The notes below the pieces were generated by a model. It was not told where the DNA came from. It worked only from the letters and a program-made list of their open reading frames with translations, and searched no databases. A program made the translations under genes and the position numbers. 64,000 nt of DNA. It comes from Nonomuraea zeae. GTDB taxonomy: Bacteria; Actinomycetota; Actinomycetes; Streptosporangiales; Streptosporangiaceae. Below are positions 1 to 9,557 of the stretch, piece after piece (within the stretch, counting starts at the first letter, position 1; every line of letters starts with the position of its first letter). The stretch lies in the NCBI RefSeq assembly GCF_005889725.1, contig NZ_VCKX01000014.1, positions 25,377 through 89,376 of the forward strand, in the 5' to 3' direction.

Positions 1-114
1 TTCCTCCTCCGCCGTGAGCAGCGGGACCCGGCCGATCTCGGCCAGATAGGTCCCCAGCAGATCGCGATCAGCGACGTGCTGCTCCTGCGTGCGACTCCCC
101 GTAGGCCTTGCCAT
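1..114 (-). CDS. RNA polymerase sigma-70 family sigma factor, N-terminal fragment
   Basis: Only the first 38 codons lie in the window; the gene runs off the left edge. The translation contains DLLGTYLAEIGRVPLL followed by TAEEE, which matches region 1.2 of primary-like (RpoD/HrdB/SigB-type) sigma factors. The ATG is at 114-112 with GAGGTG and AGGGG just upstream. A GGGTAT hexamer on this strand (revcomp of 146-151), about 32 nt upstream of the start, resembles the -10 element of actinobacterial stress sigma factors and could be its promoter, but I see no convincing -35. The family is clear; the subgroup cannot be decided from this much. Confidence 0.7.
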   Translation of the reverse strand, partial: MARPTGSRTQEQHVADRDLLGTYLAEIGRVPLLTAEEE

Positions 115-220
115 CCCCTGGCACCTCGTTCCGCAGCTGCGTTCTATACCCGGCCAACGTCCGGCCAGATGCAAAGATTCCCTAAACAACTACGACCGAG
201 GGATGGTTCTGGATGTCCTC

Positions 221-1366
221 CTAAAGGAGGAGACCCTCGCGAAACACCTGGTGGACAAGGGGAACGCCGGGTCTGTAAGCGAGGTGTACGTAAGAGGGGG
301 CCGCCAGCACGACGAGGTCGGCGCGGGCTCCGCGCCGCACCCAGCCTACGTCCGTGCGCCGCAGCGCGCGTGCCCCGCCGTACGTCGCCGCCCTGATCGC
401 CTCCAGCGGCGTCATCCGCATCTCGCGGACGGCCAGCGCCACGCAGAACGCCATCGACGAGGTGAACGACGACCCCGGGTTGCAGTCGGTCGCCAGGGCC
501 ACGGTCGCGCCCGCGTCGATCAGCCGCCGGGCGTCCGGATAGGGCGACCGCGTCGAGAACTCGGCCCCCGGCAGCAGCGTCGCCACCGTGTCCGAGCCCG
601 CCAGCGCGTCGACGTCGGCCGCCGTCAGATGGGTGCAGTGGTCGGCGGAGGCGGCGCCCAGCTCGCACGCGATCCGCACCCCCGGCCCCGCGCCGAGCTG
701 GTTGGCGTGCACCCGCGCCCCGAGGCCCGCCTTCAGCCCGGCGCTCAGGATCTCGCGCGTCTGGTCGCCGTCGAAGGCGCCGCGCTCGCAGAACACGTCC
801 ACCCACTTCGCGTACGGTGCGCACGCGTCGAGCATCTCCCCGGCCACCAGCCGGACGTAGGAGTCGGCGTCCATGTCCGCGGGCACGACGTGCGCCCCGA
901 GGAAGGTGGTCTCGTCGGTCAGCCCGGTGGCGATCTCCAGCGTCCGCCGCTCGTCCTCGACCGACAGCCCGTAGCCGCTCTTGATCTCCACGGTGGTCGT
1001 GCCCTGCGCGAGCATCTCGTTCACCAGGCCGAGTGCCCGGGTGGCCAGCGCGGCGTCGCTCGCCTGCCGGGTGGCGGCGACCGTGGTCCTGATGCCGCCT
1101 CCGGTGTACGGCTCGCCGGACATGCGGGCCTGGAACTCGGCCGTCCTGTCCCCGGCGAAGACCAGGTGCGCATGGCTGTCCACGAAGCCGGGAATCACGC
1201 AGCGGCCGGCCACGTCCACCCGCTCGTCGGCGTCGGGAGCCTCGCCGGCGGGCCCGGTCCAGGCGATCAGGCCGTCCTCGACGACCACGGCCGCGTCCCG
1301 GATCTCCTCGCGCTCGGGGTCGCCGGTGTACAGCAGCCCGATCCCGTCGATCAACGTCGTGGTCAT
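221..1366 (-). CDS. hutI: imidazolonepropionase
   Basis: Third enzyme of histidine degradation: it hydrolyses 4-imidazolone-5-propanoate to N-formimidoyl-L-glutamate in the cytoplasm. It has 381 residues, normal for HutI. It carries the metal-dependent amidohydrolase signature [12 protein letters not shown] near residue 70, then EIKSGYGL, a metal-ligand His in HANQL, DHCTHL, and the late Asp in ATDCNPGSS. The ATG at 1366 overlaps the stop of hutF in an ATGA arrangement, so the two are probably translationally coupled. It is the last gene of the M20 hydrolase - hutF - hutI transcript. A perfect inverted repeat, TCCTCCTAAAGGAGGA (216-231), spans the stop codon and may help end the transcript. 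Confidence 0.95.
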   Translation of the reverse strand: MTTTLIDGIGLLYTGDPEREEIRDAAVVVEDGLIAWTGPAGEAPDADERVDVAGRCVIPGFVDSHAHLVFAGDRTAEFQARMSGEPYTGGGIRTTVAATRQASDAALATRALGLVNEMLAQGTTTVEIKSGYGLSVEDERRTLEIATGLTDETTFLGAHVVPADMDADSYVRLVAGEMLDACAPYAKWVDVFCERGAFDGDQTREILSAGLKAGLGARVHANQLGAGPGVRIACELGAASADHCTHLTAADVDALAGSDTVATLLPGAEFSTRSPYPDARRLIDAGATVALATDCNPGSSFTSSMAFCVALAVREMRMTPLEAIRAATYGGARALRRTDVGWVRRGARADLVVLAAPSYVHLAYRPGVPLVHQVFREGLLL

Positions 1367-2685
1367 CGCAGGCTCCCTATCGTTTCGGCCAGCATGGATC
1401 CGACATCGCCGAGCCGGTGCCGGCCATCGGCGACCACCCGGCGCCCGCCGGTGACGACCGAGTGCACGTCCGCCGCCGTGGCCGCGAACACCACGGCCTC
1501 CAGCCCCTTCGCACCCGCCGTACGCACGGAGTCCATCCGTACGGACACCAGGTCGGCCCACGCGCCGGGCACCAGCGACCCGGCGTCGGGGAAGCCGAGC
1601 GAGGCGTGGCCGGCGCCGGTGGCGGCGGTGAGCAGGTCGGCGGCGGGCCAGTGGCCGCGCTGCTCGGCGGCCAGCCGCTCGTTCAGCTCCACGGCCCTGG
1701 CCTCCTCGAACAGGTCGATCACGGCATGGCTGTCGGAGCCGAGCGTGATCTGCGTGCCCCGGTCGGCCACCGTCCTGGCCGGGCCGATGCCGTCCGCGAG
1801 GTCGCGCTCGGTGGTGGGGCACATGCACATGTACGCGCCGGACTGCCCGAGCAGCTCGACGTCCGCGTCGGTCAGGTGGGTCGCGTGCACCGCGGTCGAA
1901 CGCGGCCCCAGCGCCCCGCGCTCCTGCAGCACCTGCATGGGCGTGGCCGCGTACAGCTCCACGCAGGCGGCGTTCTCCGCCCGCTGCTCGGAGACGTGCA
2001 CGTGCAGCGGCGCGGCCTGGTGGGCGGAGAACTCGGCCACTACCGGCATCTGCTCGGGCGGCACCGCGCGCACCGAGTGGATGGCCGCGCCGATCTCCAC
2101 CTCGGGCCTGCCCTCGTAGGCGGCGGCCAGGTCCTCGGTGCGGGCGGCCCAGCGGTCGGCGTCCCCGTCGCTGAAGCGCCGCTGCGTGCCGGACAGCGCC
2201 GCGCCGACGCCGCCCGACACGTAGCAGGTGTCGAGCAGCGCGATGCGCAGCCCGGCGTCGAGCGCGGCGGTGACGAGGGCGTGGCCCATCGCGTTGGCGT
2301 CCGCGTACGGTCGCCCGTCGGGCTGGTGGTGCAGGTAGTGGAACTCGCCGACACAGGTGACCCCGGCCAGCGCCATCTCGGCGTAGACGGCCCTGGCGAG
2401 CCGGAGGTAGCTGTCGGGGTCGAGCTCGGCGGCCACCTCGTACATGCCGTCGCGCCAGGTCCAGAAGTCGCCCTTCCCCTCCTGCGTGCGGCCGCGCAGG
2501 GCGCGGTGGAAGGCATGGGAATGGGCGTTGGCCAGGCCGGGGATGGTCAGCCCCGCCAGCCGCTCCGCCGCGCCCGGCTCCCCCTGGCCGACCCTGGCGA
2601 TCCTGGTCCCCTCGATCTCGACGAGCACGCCCGGCGTGACGCCGGTGGGCAGCCAGGCCTGCTCGCACCAGTAGGTCAGCGACAC
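1363..2685 (-). CDS. hutF: formimidoylglutamate deiminase
   Basis: Deiminates N-formimidoyl-L-glutamate to N-formyl-L-glutamate and ammonia, the branch of histidine catabolism that needs a later deformylation step. It has 440 residues. Amidohydrolase-superfamily landmarks are [27 protein letters not shown] and [10 protein letters not shown], with the HutF-type segment [14 protein letters not shown]. The start chosen is the GTG at 2685 ([11 protein letters not shown]), giving the usual HutF N-terminus. It overlaps the end of the upstream M20 gene by 10 nt. Open reading continues upstream in this frame, but that sequence lies inside the M20 gene and looks like a shadow. The stop overlaps the hutI start (ATGA). 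Confidence 0.93.
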   Translation of the reverse strand: MSLTYWCEQAWLPTGVTPGVLVEIEGTRIARVGQGEPGAAERLAGLTIPGLANAHSHAFHRALRGRTQEGKGDFWTWRDGMYEVAAELDPDSYLRLARAVYAEMALAGVTCVGEFHYLHHQPDGRPYADANAMGHALVTAALDAGLRIALLDTCYVSGGVGAALSGTQRRFSDGDADRWAARTEDLAAAYEGRPEVEIGAAIHSVRAVPPEQMPVVAEFSAHQAAPLHVHVSEQRAENAACVELYAATPMQVLQERGALGPRSTAVHATHLTDADVELLGQSGAYMCMCPTTERDLADGIGPARTVADRGTQITLGSDSHAVIDLFEEARAVELNERLAAEQRGHWPAADLLTAATGAGHASLGFPDAGSLVPGAWADLVSVRMDSVRTAGAKGLEAVVFAATAADVHSVVTGGRRVVADGRHRLGDVGSMLAETIGSLR

Positions 2686-3917
2686 AGATCCTCCAGCACG
2701 TCCGCGAGTGCCACCACTCCCGCCTCGCAGTCTGCCCGCTCGGCGTGCTCGTCGGGGGAATGGGAGACGCCCGTGGGGTTCCTGACGAACAGCATGGCGC
2801 TCGGGATGCCCGCCGTGGCGAGGATTCCCGCGTCGTGACCGGCTCCCGTGGGCAGGATCGGCGCGGGCGTGTCGCCGCCCGCGATCCCGGCCAGCCGGTC
2901 CCTGAGCGCCGTGTCGAAGTCGACCACCGGCGTCCACGACTCCTCCCTGACGCTCACACCCGGGCCACCCGTCCCGTCCGCGGCGCCCGCCGGCTCAGAC
3001 AGCTCCGCGAGCCCAGAGAACCCGGCGAGCCCAGAGAGCTCGGCGAGCTCGGCGACGAGGGCCCGGACCGCGTGCTCGTCGGCCCCGCGCGCGTCGAGCC
3101 AGGCCGAGACGAGGCCGGGCACCGCGTTGGCGTTGCCCGGCGAGACGCGCACCTTGCCGACCGTGGCCACCACGCCGCGCCGGGCCGCGGCCTCCCGCGC
3201 GGCCAGGACCATGCGGGCGAACGGCAGCATCGGGTCGTCCCGGTCGGCCAGCCTCGTGGTGCCCGCGTGGTCGGCGCGCCCGCGGAAGTCGAAGCGCCAC
3301 CGCCCGTGCGGCCAGATCGCCTGGGCCACGCCCACCGGCCGGCCCTCGGTCACCAGCCCGCGGCCCTGCTCGACGTGCAGCTCCACGAACGTGCCGACGG
3401 TGGCCAGCGTCTCGTCGTCGCGCCCGAGCCCGTGCGGCTCCCGCCCCGCCCTGGCCAGGACGTCGGCCAGCGTGTCGCCCTCGTCGTCGGTCAGCGCGAG
3501 CGCCCTGCCGGGGTCGAGCACCCCGGTCAGCAGCCGCGAGCCCATGCAGGGGACGCCGAACCTGGCGCCCTCCTCGTCGGTGAAGCAGGCCACGCCCAGC
3601 GGCACCGACGGATCGAGGCCGCGGGCGCGCAGGAGATCCAGCGCGGCGAAGGCGGACACGACGCCGAGCGGCCCGTCGTACGCGCCGCCCTGGCGGACGG
3701 AGTCGAGATGGCTGCCGGTCACCACGCCCGGGCGGCGGGACGGGTCGCCCCACCACGCCCACAGGTTGCCGTTGCGGTCTTCGCGCAGGTCCAGACCGCG
3801 CCGGGCGGCCTCGCCCGCGAACCACTCGCGCAGCTCCATGTCGGCCGCCGACCAGGCGTCCCTGAGGTAGCCGCCGGTCGCAGGGTCTCGTCCTATGTGC
3901 GCGAGTGGTTCAAGCAT
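2676..3917 (-). CDS. M20-family amidohydrolase (allantoate amidohydrolase / N-carbamoyl amino acid hydrolase type)
   Basis: Zinc-dependent amidohydrolase of 413 residues in the AllC/hydantoinase-C group. Visible metal-site motifs are GSHLDSV (His70), AYDGPLG (Asp81), DEEGARFG (Glu115/116), HVEQG and GAGHDAG. Such proteins are annotated as allantoate amidohydrolase, but here it is the first gene of an operon with hutF and hutI. No separate N-formylglutamate deformylase (HutG) is in the window, so this enzyme is a candidate for that last step; this is inference. The ATG at 3917 is preceded on its strand by TAGAGT, six bases before the ATG, giving a probable leaderless transcript. A palindromic operator lies directly upstream of that -10. 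Confidence 0.85.
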   Translation of the reverse strand: MLEPLAHIGRDPATGGYLRDAWSAADMELREWFAGEAARRGLDLREDRNGNLWAWWGDPSRRPGVVTGSHLDSVRQGGAYDGPLGVVSAFAALDLLRARGLDPSVPLGVACFTDEEGARFGVPCMGSRLLTGVLDPGRALALTDDEGDTLADVLARAGREPHGLGRDDETLATVGTFVELHVEQGRGLVTEGRPVGVAQAIWPHGRWRFDFRGRADHAGTTRLADRDDPMLPFARMVLAAREAAARRGVVATVGKVRVSPGNANAVPGLVSAWLDARGADEHAVRALVAELAELSGLAGFSGLAELSEPAGAADGTGGPGVSVREESWTPVVDFDTALRDRLAGIAGGDTPAPILPTGAGHDAGILATAGIPSAMLFVRNPTGVSHSPDEHAERADCEAGVVALADVLEDLCR

Positions 3918-3930
3918 GGCCCCACTCTAG

Positions 3931-3946
3931 TGAATGGACCCATTCA
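3931..3946. promoter_or_regulatory. palindromic operator of the hut regulon, copy 1
   Basis: TGAATGGACCCATTCA is an inverted repeat (arms TGAATG/CATTCA) just upstream of the -10-like TAGAGT (revcomp of 3924-3929) of the M20-hutF-hutI operon. It differs at one base from TGAATGAACCCATTCA in front of hutU (9493-9508). A site between -35 and -10 fits a repressor. The likely ligand is the RpiR-family protein encoded at 6923-7759, but nothing in the sequence proves that. Confidence 0.7.
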
Positions 3947-3948
3947 GT

Positions 3949-4635
3949 TCAGTTGACGGGACCGCCTCTGGGCCGGACGGTCAGCTCGGTGAGGTGGGCG
4001 TCGGGGCCGGCGTTCACGGCGGCCAGCAGGGCCCGCGCGACGGTTTCCGGGGTGAGGTACTTGCCGGGCTCGAACTCGCCGCCTTCGTACTCCCGCACGC
4101 CGCGCTGCATGTCGGTGGCGGTCCTGCCCGGGTAAACGGTGGTGACCCTGAGCCGCGGCTCCTCCAGCCGCAACGCGTCGGCGAAGGCCTTGAGCGCGAA
4201 CTTGCTGGCCGCGTAGGCGGCCCAGTCGGGGTTCGCGCGCTGCCCCGAGCCCGAGTTGACGCACACGACGTGGCCGCCCGCCTGCCGGAGCGCCGGCAGG
4301 AGCAGCCTGGTCAGCTCGGCCACCGCGACCACGTTGACCTCCATGGTCCTGCGCCACACGTCGGCGGGCTGGTCGGCGATCCTGCCGAGCACGCCGATCC
4401 CGGCGCTGTGGACGAGCACGTCGAGCCGCCCGATGCCCGCGACGTCCGCCTCCGTGACCGCGGTCAGCTCCACCGGCCAGGGCTCGGCGTCGGGCAGCTC
4501 CGCCGCCACGGCCGCGAGCGCCTGCTCGTCCCTGCCGCCGAGGATGACGTGGTGCGTCGGGCCCAGGGCCCTGGCGACGGCCGCGCCGATGCCCCGGGAA
4601 GCGCCTGTGACCAGCGCCGTTGGTCGTTCACTCAT
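3949..4635 (-). CDS. short-chain dehydrogenase/reductase
   Basis: NAD(P)-dependent oxidoreductase of the classical SDR family, 228 residues. The Rossmann cofactor loop TGASRGIG is at residues 10-17. Further motifs are LVHSAGIG (the NNAG equivalent), NVVAVAELT, the catalytic Ser in CVNSGSG and the YAASK active-site motif. The substrate cannot be told from sequence. It is divergent from the PadR gene at 4692 and shares its short promoter region with that operator, so PadR probably also controls it. It sits between the two halves of the hut cluster but has no obvious role in histidine breakdown. Confidence 0.85.
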   Translation of the reverse strand: MSERPTALVTGASRGIGAAVARALGPTHHVILGGRDEQALAAVAAELPDAEPWPVELTAVTEADVAGIGRLDVLVHSAGIGVLGRIADQPADVWRRTMEVNVVAVAELTRLLLPALRQAGGHVVCVNSGSGQRANPDWAAYAASKFALKAFADALRLEEPRLRVTTVYPGRTATDMQRGVREYEGGEFEPGKYLTPETVARALLAAVNAGPDAHLTELTVRPRGGPVN

Positions 4636-4663
4636 GAGGCCAGCCTATTTGAGGTTGACGATC

Positions 4664-4677
4664 ACTCAAATTTGAGT
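4664..4677. promoter_or_regulatory. PadR-type operator in the divergent SDR/padR promoter
   Basis: ACTCAAATTTGAGT is a perfect 14-bp palindrome. It is flanked by related half-sites TTTGAG (4648-4653) and CTTGAA (4683-4688). A -35-like TTGACG (4655-4660) and a -10-like TACAAA (4677-4682) bracket it, so a bound protein would block the padR promoter. Autorepression through such sites is typical of PadR regulators. Confidence 0.6.
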
Positions 4678-4691
4678 ACAAACTTGAATAC

Positions 4692-5222
4692 ATGTCATCG
4701 ACCCGCATCCTGATCCTCGGCGCCCTGCTCGACGGCCCCATGAACGGCTACGGAGTCCGCCGGCGCCTGGAGGTCATGGGCGCCGACAACTGGGCGAACG
4801 TGGCGTTCGGCTCGATCTACCACGGCCTGGGCAAGATGGCCGACGAGGGCCTGCTGGAGATCGTCGAGGCCGGCAAGGGCGGCAAGGTCGTCTACGCGCT
4901 CACCGAGGACGGCCGCATGGAGTTCCGCCGGCTGCTGATGGGCGCGTGGTACGAGGTCAAGCCGATCGTGGACCCGTTCCAGGTGGCGATGACGTTCATG
5001 GACCGGCTGGAAAACCAGGAGCTTCTGGCCGCTCTGTATGGCAGGATGACGCAGCTCAAGACGAGCGTCGACACCATGGGCCATGTCATCGACCTCAAGC
5101 ATCACCACGGCGCTCCTGATCACATTCGCGAGAACCTCCGCCTGACGAGAGCCATGCTCCAGGCCCAGCTCGACTGGGTCGAAAAGGCGATCAAGCAGGT
5201 TGAGGCCGGCGAACTGCCTTGA
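4692..5222 (+). CDS. PadR family transcriptional regulator
   Basis: A winged-helix repressor of 176 residues. The N-terminal PadR domain (about residues 5-75) includes ILGALLDGPMNGYGVRRRL, FGSIYHGLGKM and the wing GGKVVYALT. The C-terminal part (about 90-170) is a helical dimerisation region. The ATG at 4692 has no Shine-Dalgarno sequence. A -10-like element ends about 9 nt upstream, so the transcript is probably leaderless or nearly so. The gene is followed 24 nt later by an ABC transporter pair; PadR regulators commonly control an adjacent drug exporter in response to its substrate. Expression is likely autoregulated through the palindrome at 4664-4677. Confidence 0.9.
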   Translation: MSSTRILILGALLDGPMNGYGVRRRLEVMGADNWANVAFGSIYHGLGKMADEGLLEIVEAGKGGKVVYALTEDGRMEFRRLLMGAWYEVKPIVDPFQVAMTFMDRLENQELLAALYGRMTQLKTSVDTMGHVIDLKHHHGAPDHIRENLRLTRAMLQAQLDWVEKAIKQVEAGELP

Positions 5223-5246
5223 AAAAGCAAGGAGCTGAACACCTCA

Positions 5247-6196
<950 letters not shown>

Positions 6197-6200
<4 letters not shown>

Positions 6201-6946
6201 TCCGCCACGCCGCCCTGTTCACGGGCTACGAGCTGAAGAAGTCGTTCAGCAATCCCATCTGGCCGCTGTTCGGCATCATGCAACCGGTGCTCTACCTGCT
6301 GATGTTCGCGCCGCTGCTGAAGTCGCTGACCCCGGGCGGCACGACGGTCGACGCGGTGCGGATGTTCACCCCGGCGGCGATGATGATGATCGCCGTGTTC
6401 GGGTCGCTGTTCTCCGGGTTCGGGCTGATCGCCGAGCTGCGCAACGGCTCTCTCGAACGCTATGCCGTCAGCCCCGCGTGGCGGCCGGCCATCGTGCTCG
6501 GGCGGGTGGCCAAGGACATGGTCATGCTGGTCTTCCAGGCCATCCTGGTGCTGATCGTGGCCGTCGCGATGGGGGTCAGGATCGGGGCCGTCGAGGTGGT
6601 GCTGGTGCTGCTGCTCATGGCCGCGACCGGGCTGTTCGCCTCGGGGCTGTCGCAGGGGCTGGCGCTGACCGTGCGCGACGAGAACGGCATGTCGCAGACG
6701 CTCAACCTGTTCATGCTGCCGATCATGCTGCTGGCCGGGATGTTCGTGCCGATCGCGTTCGCGCCCGGCTGGATGCAGACCCTGGCCCCGATCAACCCGC
6801 TCTACCACGCGGTCGAGGCCGGGCGGGCGTTGTTCGACGGGCGGCTGTCGGACTCGTCGATCCCGATCGCGTTCGGGCTGTTCGTCGGGCTGGCGGTGCT
6901 CACCACGATCTGGTCGATGCGCTCACTGCGCAGGATCGCCGGATAG
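6197..6946 (+). CDS. ABC transporter permease, DrrB-like (ABC-2 type)
   Basis: Membrane subunit of the exporter, 249 residues. Six hydrophobic segments are visible, including PIWPLFGIMQPVLYLLMFAP, AAMMMIAVFGSLFSGFGLIA, VMLVFQAILVLIVAVAMGV, a segment around LVLLLMAATGLFASGL, FMLPIMLLAGMFVPIAF and AFGLFVGLAVLTTIW. The conserved ABC-2 segment around NPLYHAVEAGRALF is also present. The start is the ATG at 6197, inside the end of the ATPase gene. The 3' end overlaps the convergent rpiR gene by 24 bp. The substrate is unknown; the DrrAB architecture suggests export of a hydrophobic compound. Confidence 0.88.
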
Positions 6947-7759
6947 GAACGTACCGGTCTCGTCGGTCATCCGCTCGTACTCCTCCAGCCTGGCCTGGGT
7001 GCGCAGCGGCGCGGCGTCGGCCATGGCCTCCACCAGGGCCATGGCCAGCGCCAGCGGCGCCGCGTGGGAGTCGAACACGAGCCGGTCGCCGACCGGCGCG
7101 TCCAGCACGACCTCGGCCGGGAAGTCGGACCTGTCAGTGATCGCGGCCACCCGCAGGCCCATCTTCTCCGCGTATTCCAGCGCCTGCACGGCCTCGGTGG
7201 GATAGCGCGGCAGCACCACGGCCACCACCCACTCCGCGCCGGCCCGCCGCGCCGCGTGCAGCCCGTCGGTCAGCTCGGAGCCGCCGTGGGTGAGCAGCCG
7301 GACGTCGGGATGGATGCGGCGGGCGTAGTAGGCGAAGGTGGTGGCCAGCCCGCACGAGACGCGCAGCCCGAGCACCGGCAGCGGCTCGGTGGCGGCCAGC
7401 TGCTCGCCCAGCTCCTTCAGCGGGAACGCCGGCAGGCGCTCCCTGACCAGGGCCAGGTTGCGGATCTCACCGTCGATGGCGCCGCGCAGCAGGCTCTCCT
7501 GCGGGCCCTCCACCCCGCCGCCCAGCACCAGCGGCCGCAGCGCCTGCCGCAGCTCGGGATAGCCCGCGAACCCCAGCACCATGGCGAACCTGGTCACCGA
7601 CGGCTGGCTGACCCCCGCCCGCTCGGCCAGCTCCACGCTGGACAGGAAGATGGCCTCATCGAGATGCTCGCCGAGATAGTGCGCGATCCGCCGCTGCACG
7701 GGTGACAGCCTCCGGCCATCCAGCAGCACGCCCAGCCCACCGTGATATCCGTCCGCCAC
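6923..7759 (-). CDS. RpiR/MurR family transcriptional regulator, probable hut regulator
   Basis: A 278-residue protein with an N-terminal RpiR helix-turn-helix (about residues 10-85; LSPVQRRIAHYLGEHL, VELAERAGVSQPSVTRFAMVLGFAGYPELRQAL). The C-terminal half (about 105-250) is SIS-like: LGLRVSCGLATTFAYYARR, GGSELTDGL and VVLPRYPTEAVQALEYAEKMG. SIS domains normally sense sugar phosphates or other small phosphorylated ligands. It lies directly downstream of hutU on the same strand (69 nt gap), so it is the natural candidate for the protein that binds the two hut palindromes. The start is a GTG at 7759 with GGAGG only 4 nt before it; an in-frame start slightly downstream is possible. Confidence 0.88.
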   Translation of the reverse strand: MADGYHGGLGVLLDGRRLSPVQRRIAHYLGEHLDEAIFLSSVELAERAGVSQPSVTRFAMVLGFAGYPELRQALRPLVLGGGVEGPQESLLRGAIDGEIRNLALVRERLPAFPLKELGEQLAATEPLPVLGLRVSCGLATTFAYYARRIHPDVRLLTHGGSELTDGLHAARRAGAEWVVAVVLPRYPTEAVQALEYAEKMGLRVAAITDRSDFPAEVVLDAPVGDRLVFDSHAAPLALAMALVEAMADAAPLRTQARLEEYERMTDETGTFLSGDPAQ

Positions 7760-7828
7760 GCCACCTCCAACGTTGCCTGACCGGCATTCTCATCCCTCAA
7801 CCTGAGAACCGGCTCCCAGGTGGCGAGG

Positions 7829-9478
7829 TCAGGACTCGCGCATGGGGATGCGGACCCCGCGTTCGGCGGCCACCTCCGCGGCCGTGTCGTAGCCCGCGTC
7901 CACGTGCCGCATGACGCCCGTGCCCGGGTCGTTGGTGAGGACCCGGTTGAGCTTCTCCCCCGCCAGCGCGGTGCCGTCGGCCACGGTCACCTGGCCGGCG
8001 TGGATGGAGCGCCCGATGCCGACCCCGCCGCCGTGGTGGATCGACACCCAGGCCGCCCCCGAGGCCGTGTTGAGCATGGCGTTCAGCAGCGGCCAGTCCG
8101 CGATCGCGTCGGAGCCGTCGGCCATGGCCTCGGTCTCCCGGTAGGGGGAGGCGACCGAGCCGCTGTCGAGGTGGTCGCGCCCGATCACGATGGGCGCCCG
8201 GAGCTCGCCGGAGGCCACCATGTCGTTGAACCGCTCGCCCGCGATGTTGCGCTCGCCGTAGCCGAGCCAGCAGATGCGCGCGGGCAGCCCCTGGAAGTGC
8301 ACCTTCTCCCCGGCCTTCCTGATCCACCTGGACAGGGGCTCGTTGTCGGGGAAGAGCTCCAGGATGGCCCGGTCGGTGGCGGCGATGTCGGCCGGGTCGC
8401 CGCTCAGCGCGACCCACCTGAACGGCCCCTTCCCCTCGCAGAACAGCGGCCTGATGTAGGCGGGCACGAACCCGGGGAAGTCGAAGGCCCGCGCGTATCC
8501 GGCCAGCTGGGCCTCGCCCCTGATGGAGTTGCCGTAGTCGAAGACCTCGGCGCCCGCGTCCTGGAACCCGACCATGGCCTCGACGTGCCGCGCCATCGAG
8601 GCCCGCGCCCGCTCGGTGAACCCGGCCGGGTCCTTGTCGCGCTCGGCCGCCATGTCCTCGAACGCCACTCCCAGCGGCAGGTACATCAGCGGGTCGTGCG
8701 CCGAGGTCTGGTCGGTCACGATGTCGATCTCCGCGCCGGAGGCCAGCAGGCCGGGCACGGCCTCGGCGGCGTTGGCGACGACGCCGATCGACAGCGGGCG
8801 GCGGGCGTCGCGAGCCTCGTAGGCCAGCCGCAGCGCCTCTTCCACCGACGACGCCTGCACGTCGAGGTAGCGGTGCTCGATGCGGCGGGTGACCGAGCGC
8901 GGGTCGCAGTCGACGCAGATGACCACGCCGCCGTTCATGGTGACGGCCAGGGGCTGGGCGCCGCCCATCCCGCCGAGCCCCGCGGTCAGCGTGATCGTCC
9001 CGGCCAGCGATCCGCCGAACCTCTTGGCCGCGACCGCCGCGAACGTCTCGTACGTGCCCTGGAGGATGCCCTGCGTGCCGATGTAGATCCAGGAGCCCGC
9101 GGTCATCTGGCCGTACATGGTGAGCCCGGCCGCCTCCAGCCGCCGGAACTCCTCCCAGTTGGCCCAGTCGGGCACCAGGTTGGAGTTGGCGATGAGCACT
9201 CGGGGGGCCCACTCGTGGGTGCGGAACACGCCCACGGGCCGCCCCGACTGCACGAGGAGGGTCTCGTCGCCCTCCAGCGTGGTGAGCGTCCTGACCATCG
9301 CGTCGAACGAGGGCCAGTCACGCGCCGCCTTGCCTGATCCGCCGTACACCACGAGCTGCTCGGGATGCTCGGCCACCTCGGGGTCGAGGTTGTTCTGGAT
9401 CATGCGCAGCGCGGCCTCCTGCGGCCAGCCCTTCGCGGTGATCGTGGTGCCGCGCGGGGCGCGGACGGTCCTGCTCAT
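7829..9478 (-). CDS. hutU: urocanate hydratase
   Basis: Converts urocanate to 4-imidazolone-5-propanoate using tightly bound NAD+, the second step of histidine degradation. It has 549 residues, the usual length. Family landmarks are [26 protein letters not shown], the dinucleotide-binding segment around [12 protein letters not shown], and [13 protein letters not shown] with the active-site Cys. The ATG at 9478 ([11 protein letters not shown]) is chosen over an in-frame codon at 9505 because it gives the normal N-terminus and has AAGGGA 8 nt upstream. The longer start would run through the operator at 9488-9513. HutH, the first enzyme of the pathway, is not in the window. Confidence 0.95.
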   Translation of the reverse strand: MSRTVRAPRGTTITAKGWPQEAALRMIQNNLDPEVAEHPEQLVVYGGSGKAARDWPSFDAMVRTLTTLEGDETLLVQSGRPVGVFRTHEWAPRVLIANSNLVPDWANWEEFRRLEAAGLTMYGQMTAGSWIYIGTQGILQGTYETFAAVAAKRFGGSLAGTITLTAGLGGMGGAQPLAVTMNGGVVICVDCDPRSVTRRIEHRYLDVQASSVEEALRLAYEARDARRPLSIGVVANAAEAVPGLLASGAEIDIVTDQTSAHDPLMYLPLGVAFEDMAAERDKDPAGFTERARASMARHVEAMVGFQDAGAEVFDYGNSIRGEAQLAGYARAFDFPGFVPAYIRPLFCEGKGPFRWVALSGDPADIAATDRAILELFPDNEPLSRWIRKAGEKVHFQGLPARICWLGYGERNIAGERFNDMVASGELRAPIVIGRDHLDSGSVASPYRETEAMADGSDAIADWPLLNAMLNTASGAAWVSIHHGGGVGIGRSIHAGQVTVADGTALAGEKLNRVLTNDPGTGVMRHVDAGYDTAAEVAAERGVRIPMRES

Positions 9479-9487
9479 GGGCGGTCC

Positions 9488-9513
9488 CTTCGTGAATGAA
9501 CCCATTCACGAAG
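9488..9513. promoter_or_regulatory. palindromic operator in front of hutU (hut regulon copy 2)
   Basis: A perfect inverted repeat with 11-bp arms (CTTCGTGAATG / CATTCACGAAG) around a 4-bp centre AACC. Its core, TGAATGAACCCATTCA, is nearly identical to the site at 3931-3946. It lies between a -10-like TAGTCT (revcomp of 9515-9520) and the hutU start codon, overlapping the expected transcription start and the ribosome-binding site. That position suits repression. Confidence 0.7.
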
Positions 9514-9557
9514 AGACTAACCCCGACTACCGAGATCGGCAGCATGCGACAGCGCGC

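Noticed and set aside
221..2668. An 815-codon open frame covering hutI and most of hutF
   Set aside because: Only the part from 1366 down is hutI. The upstream portion is an Arg/Gly-rich out-of-frame shadow of hutF.
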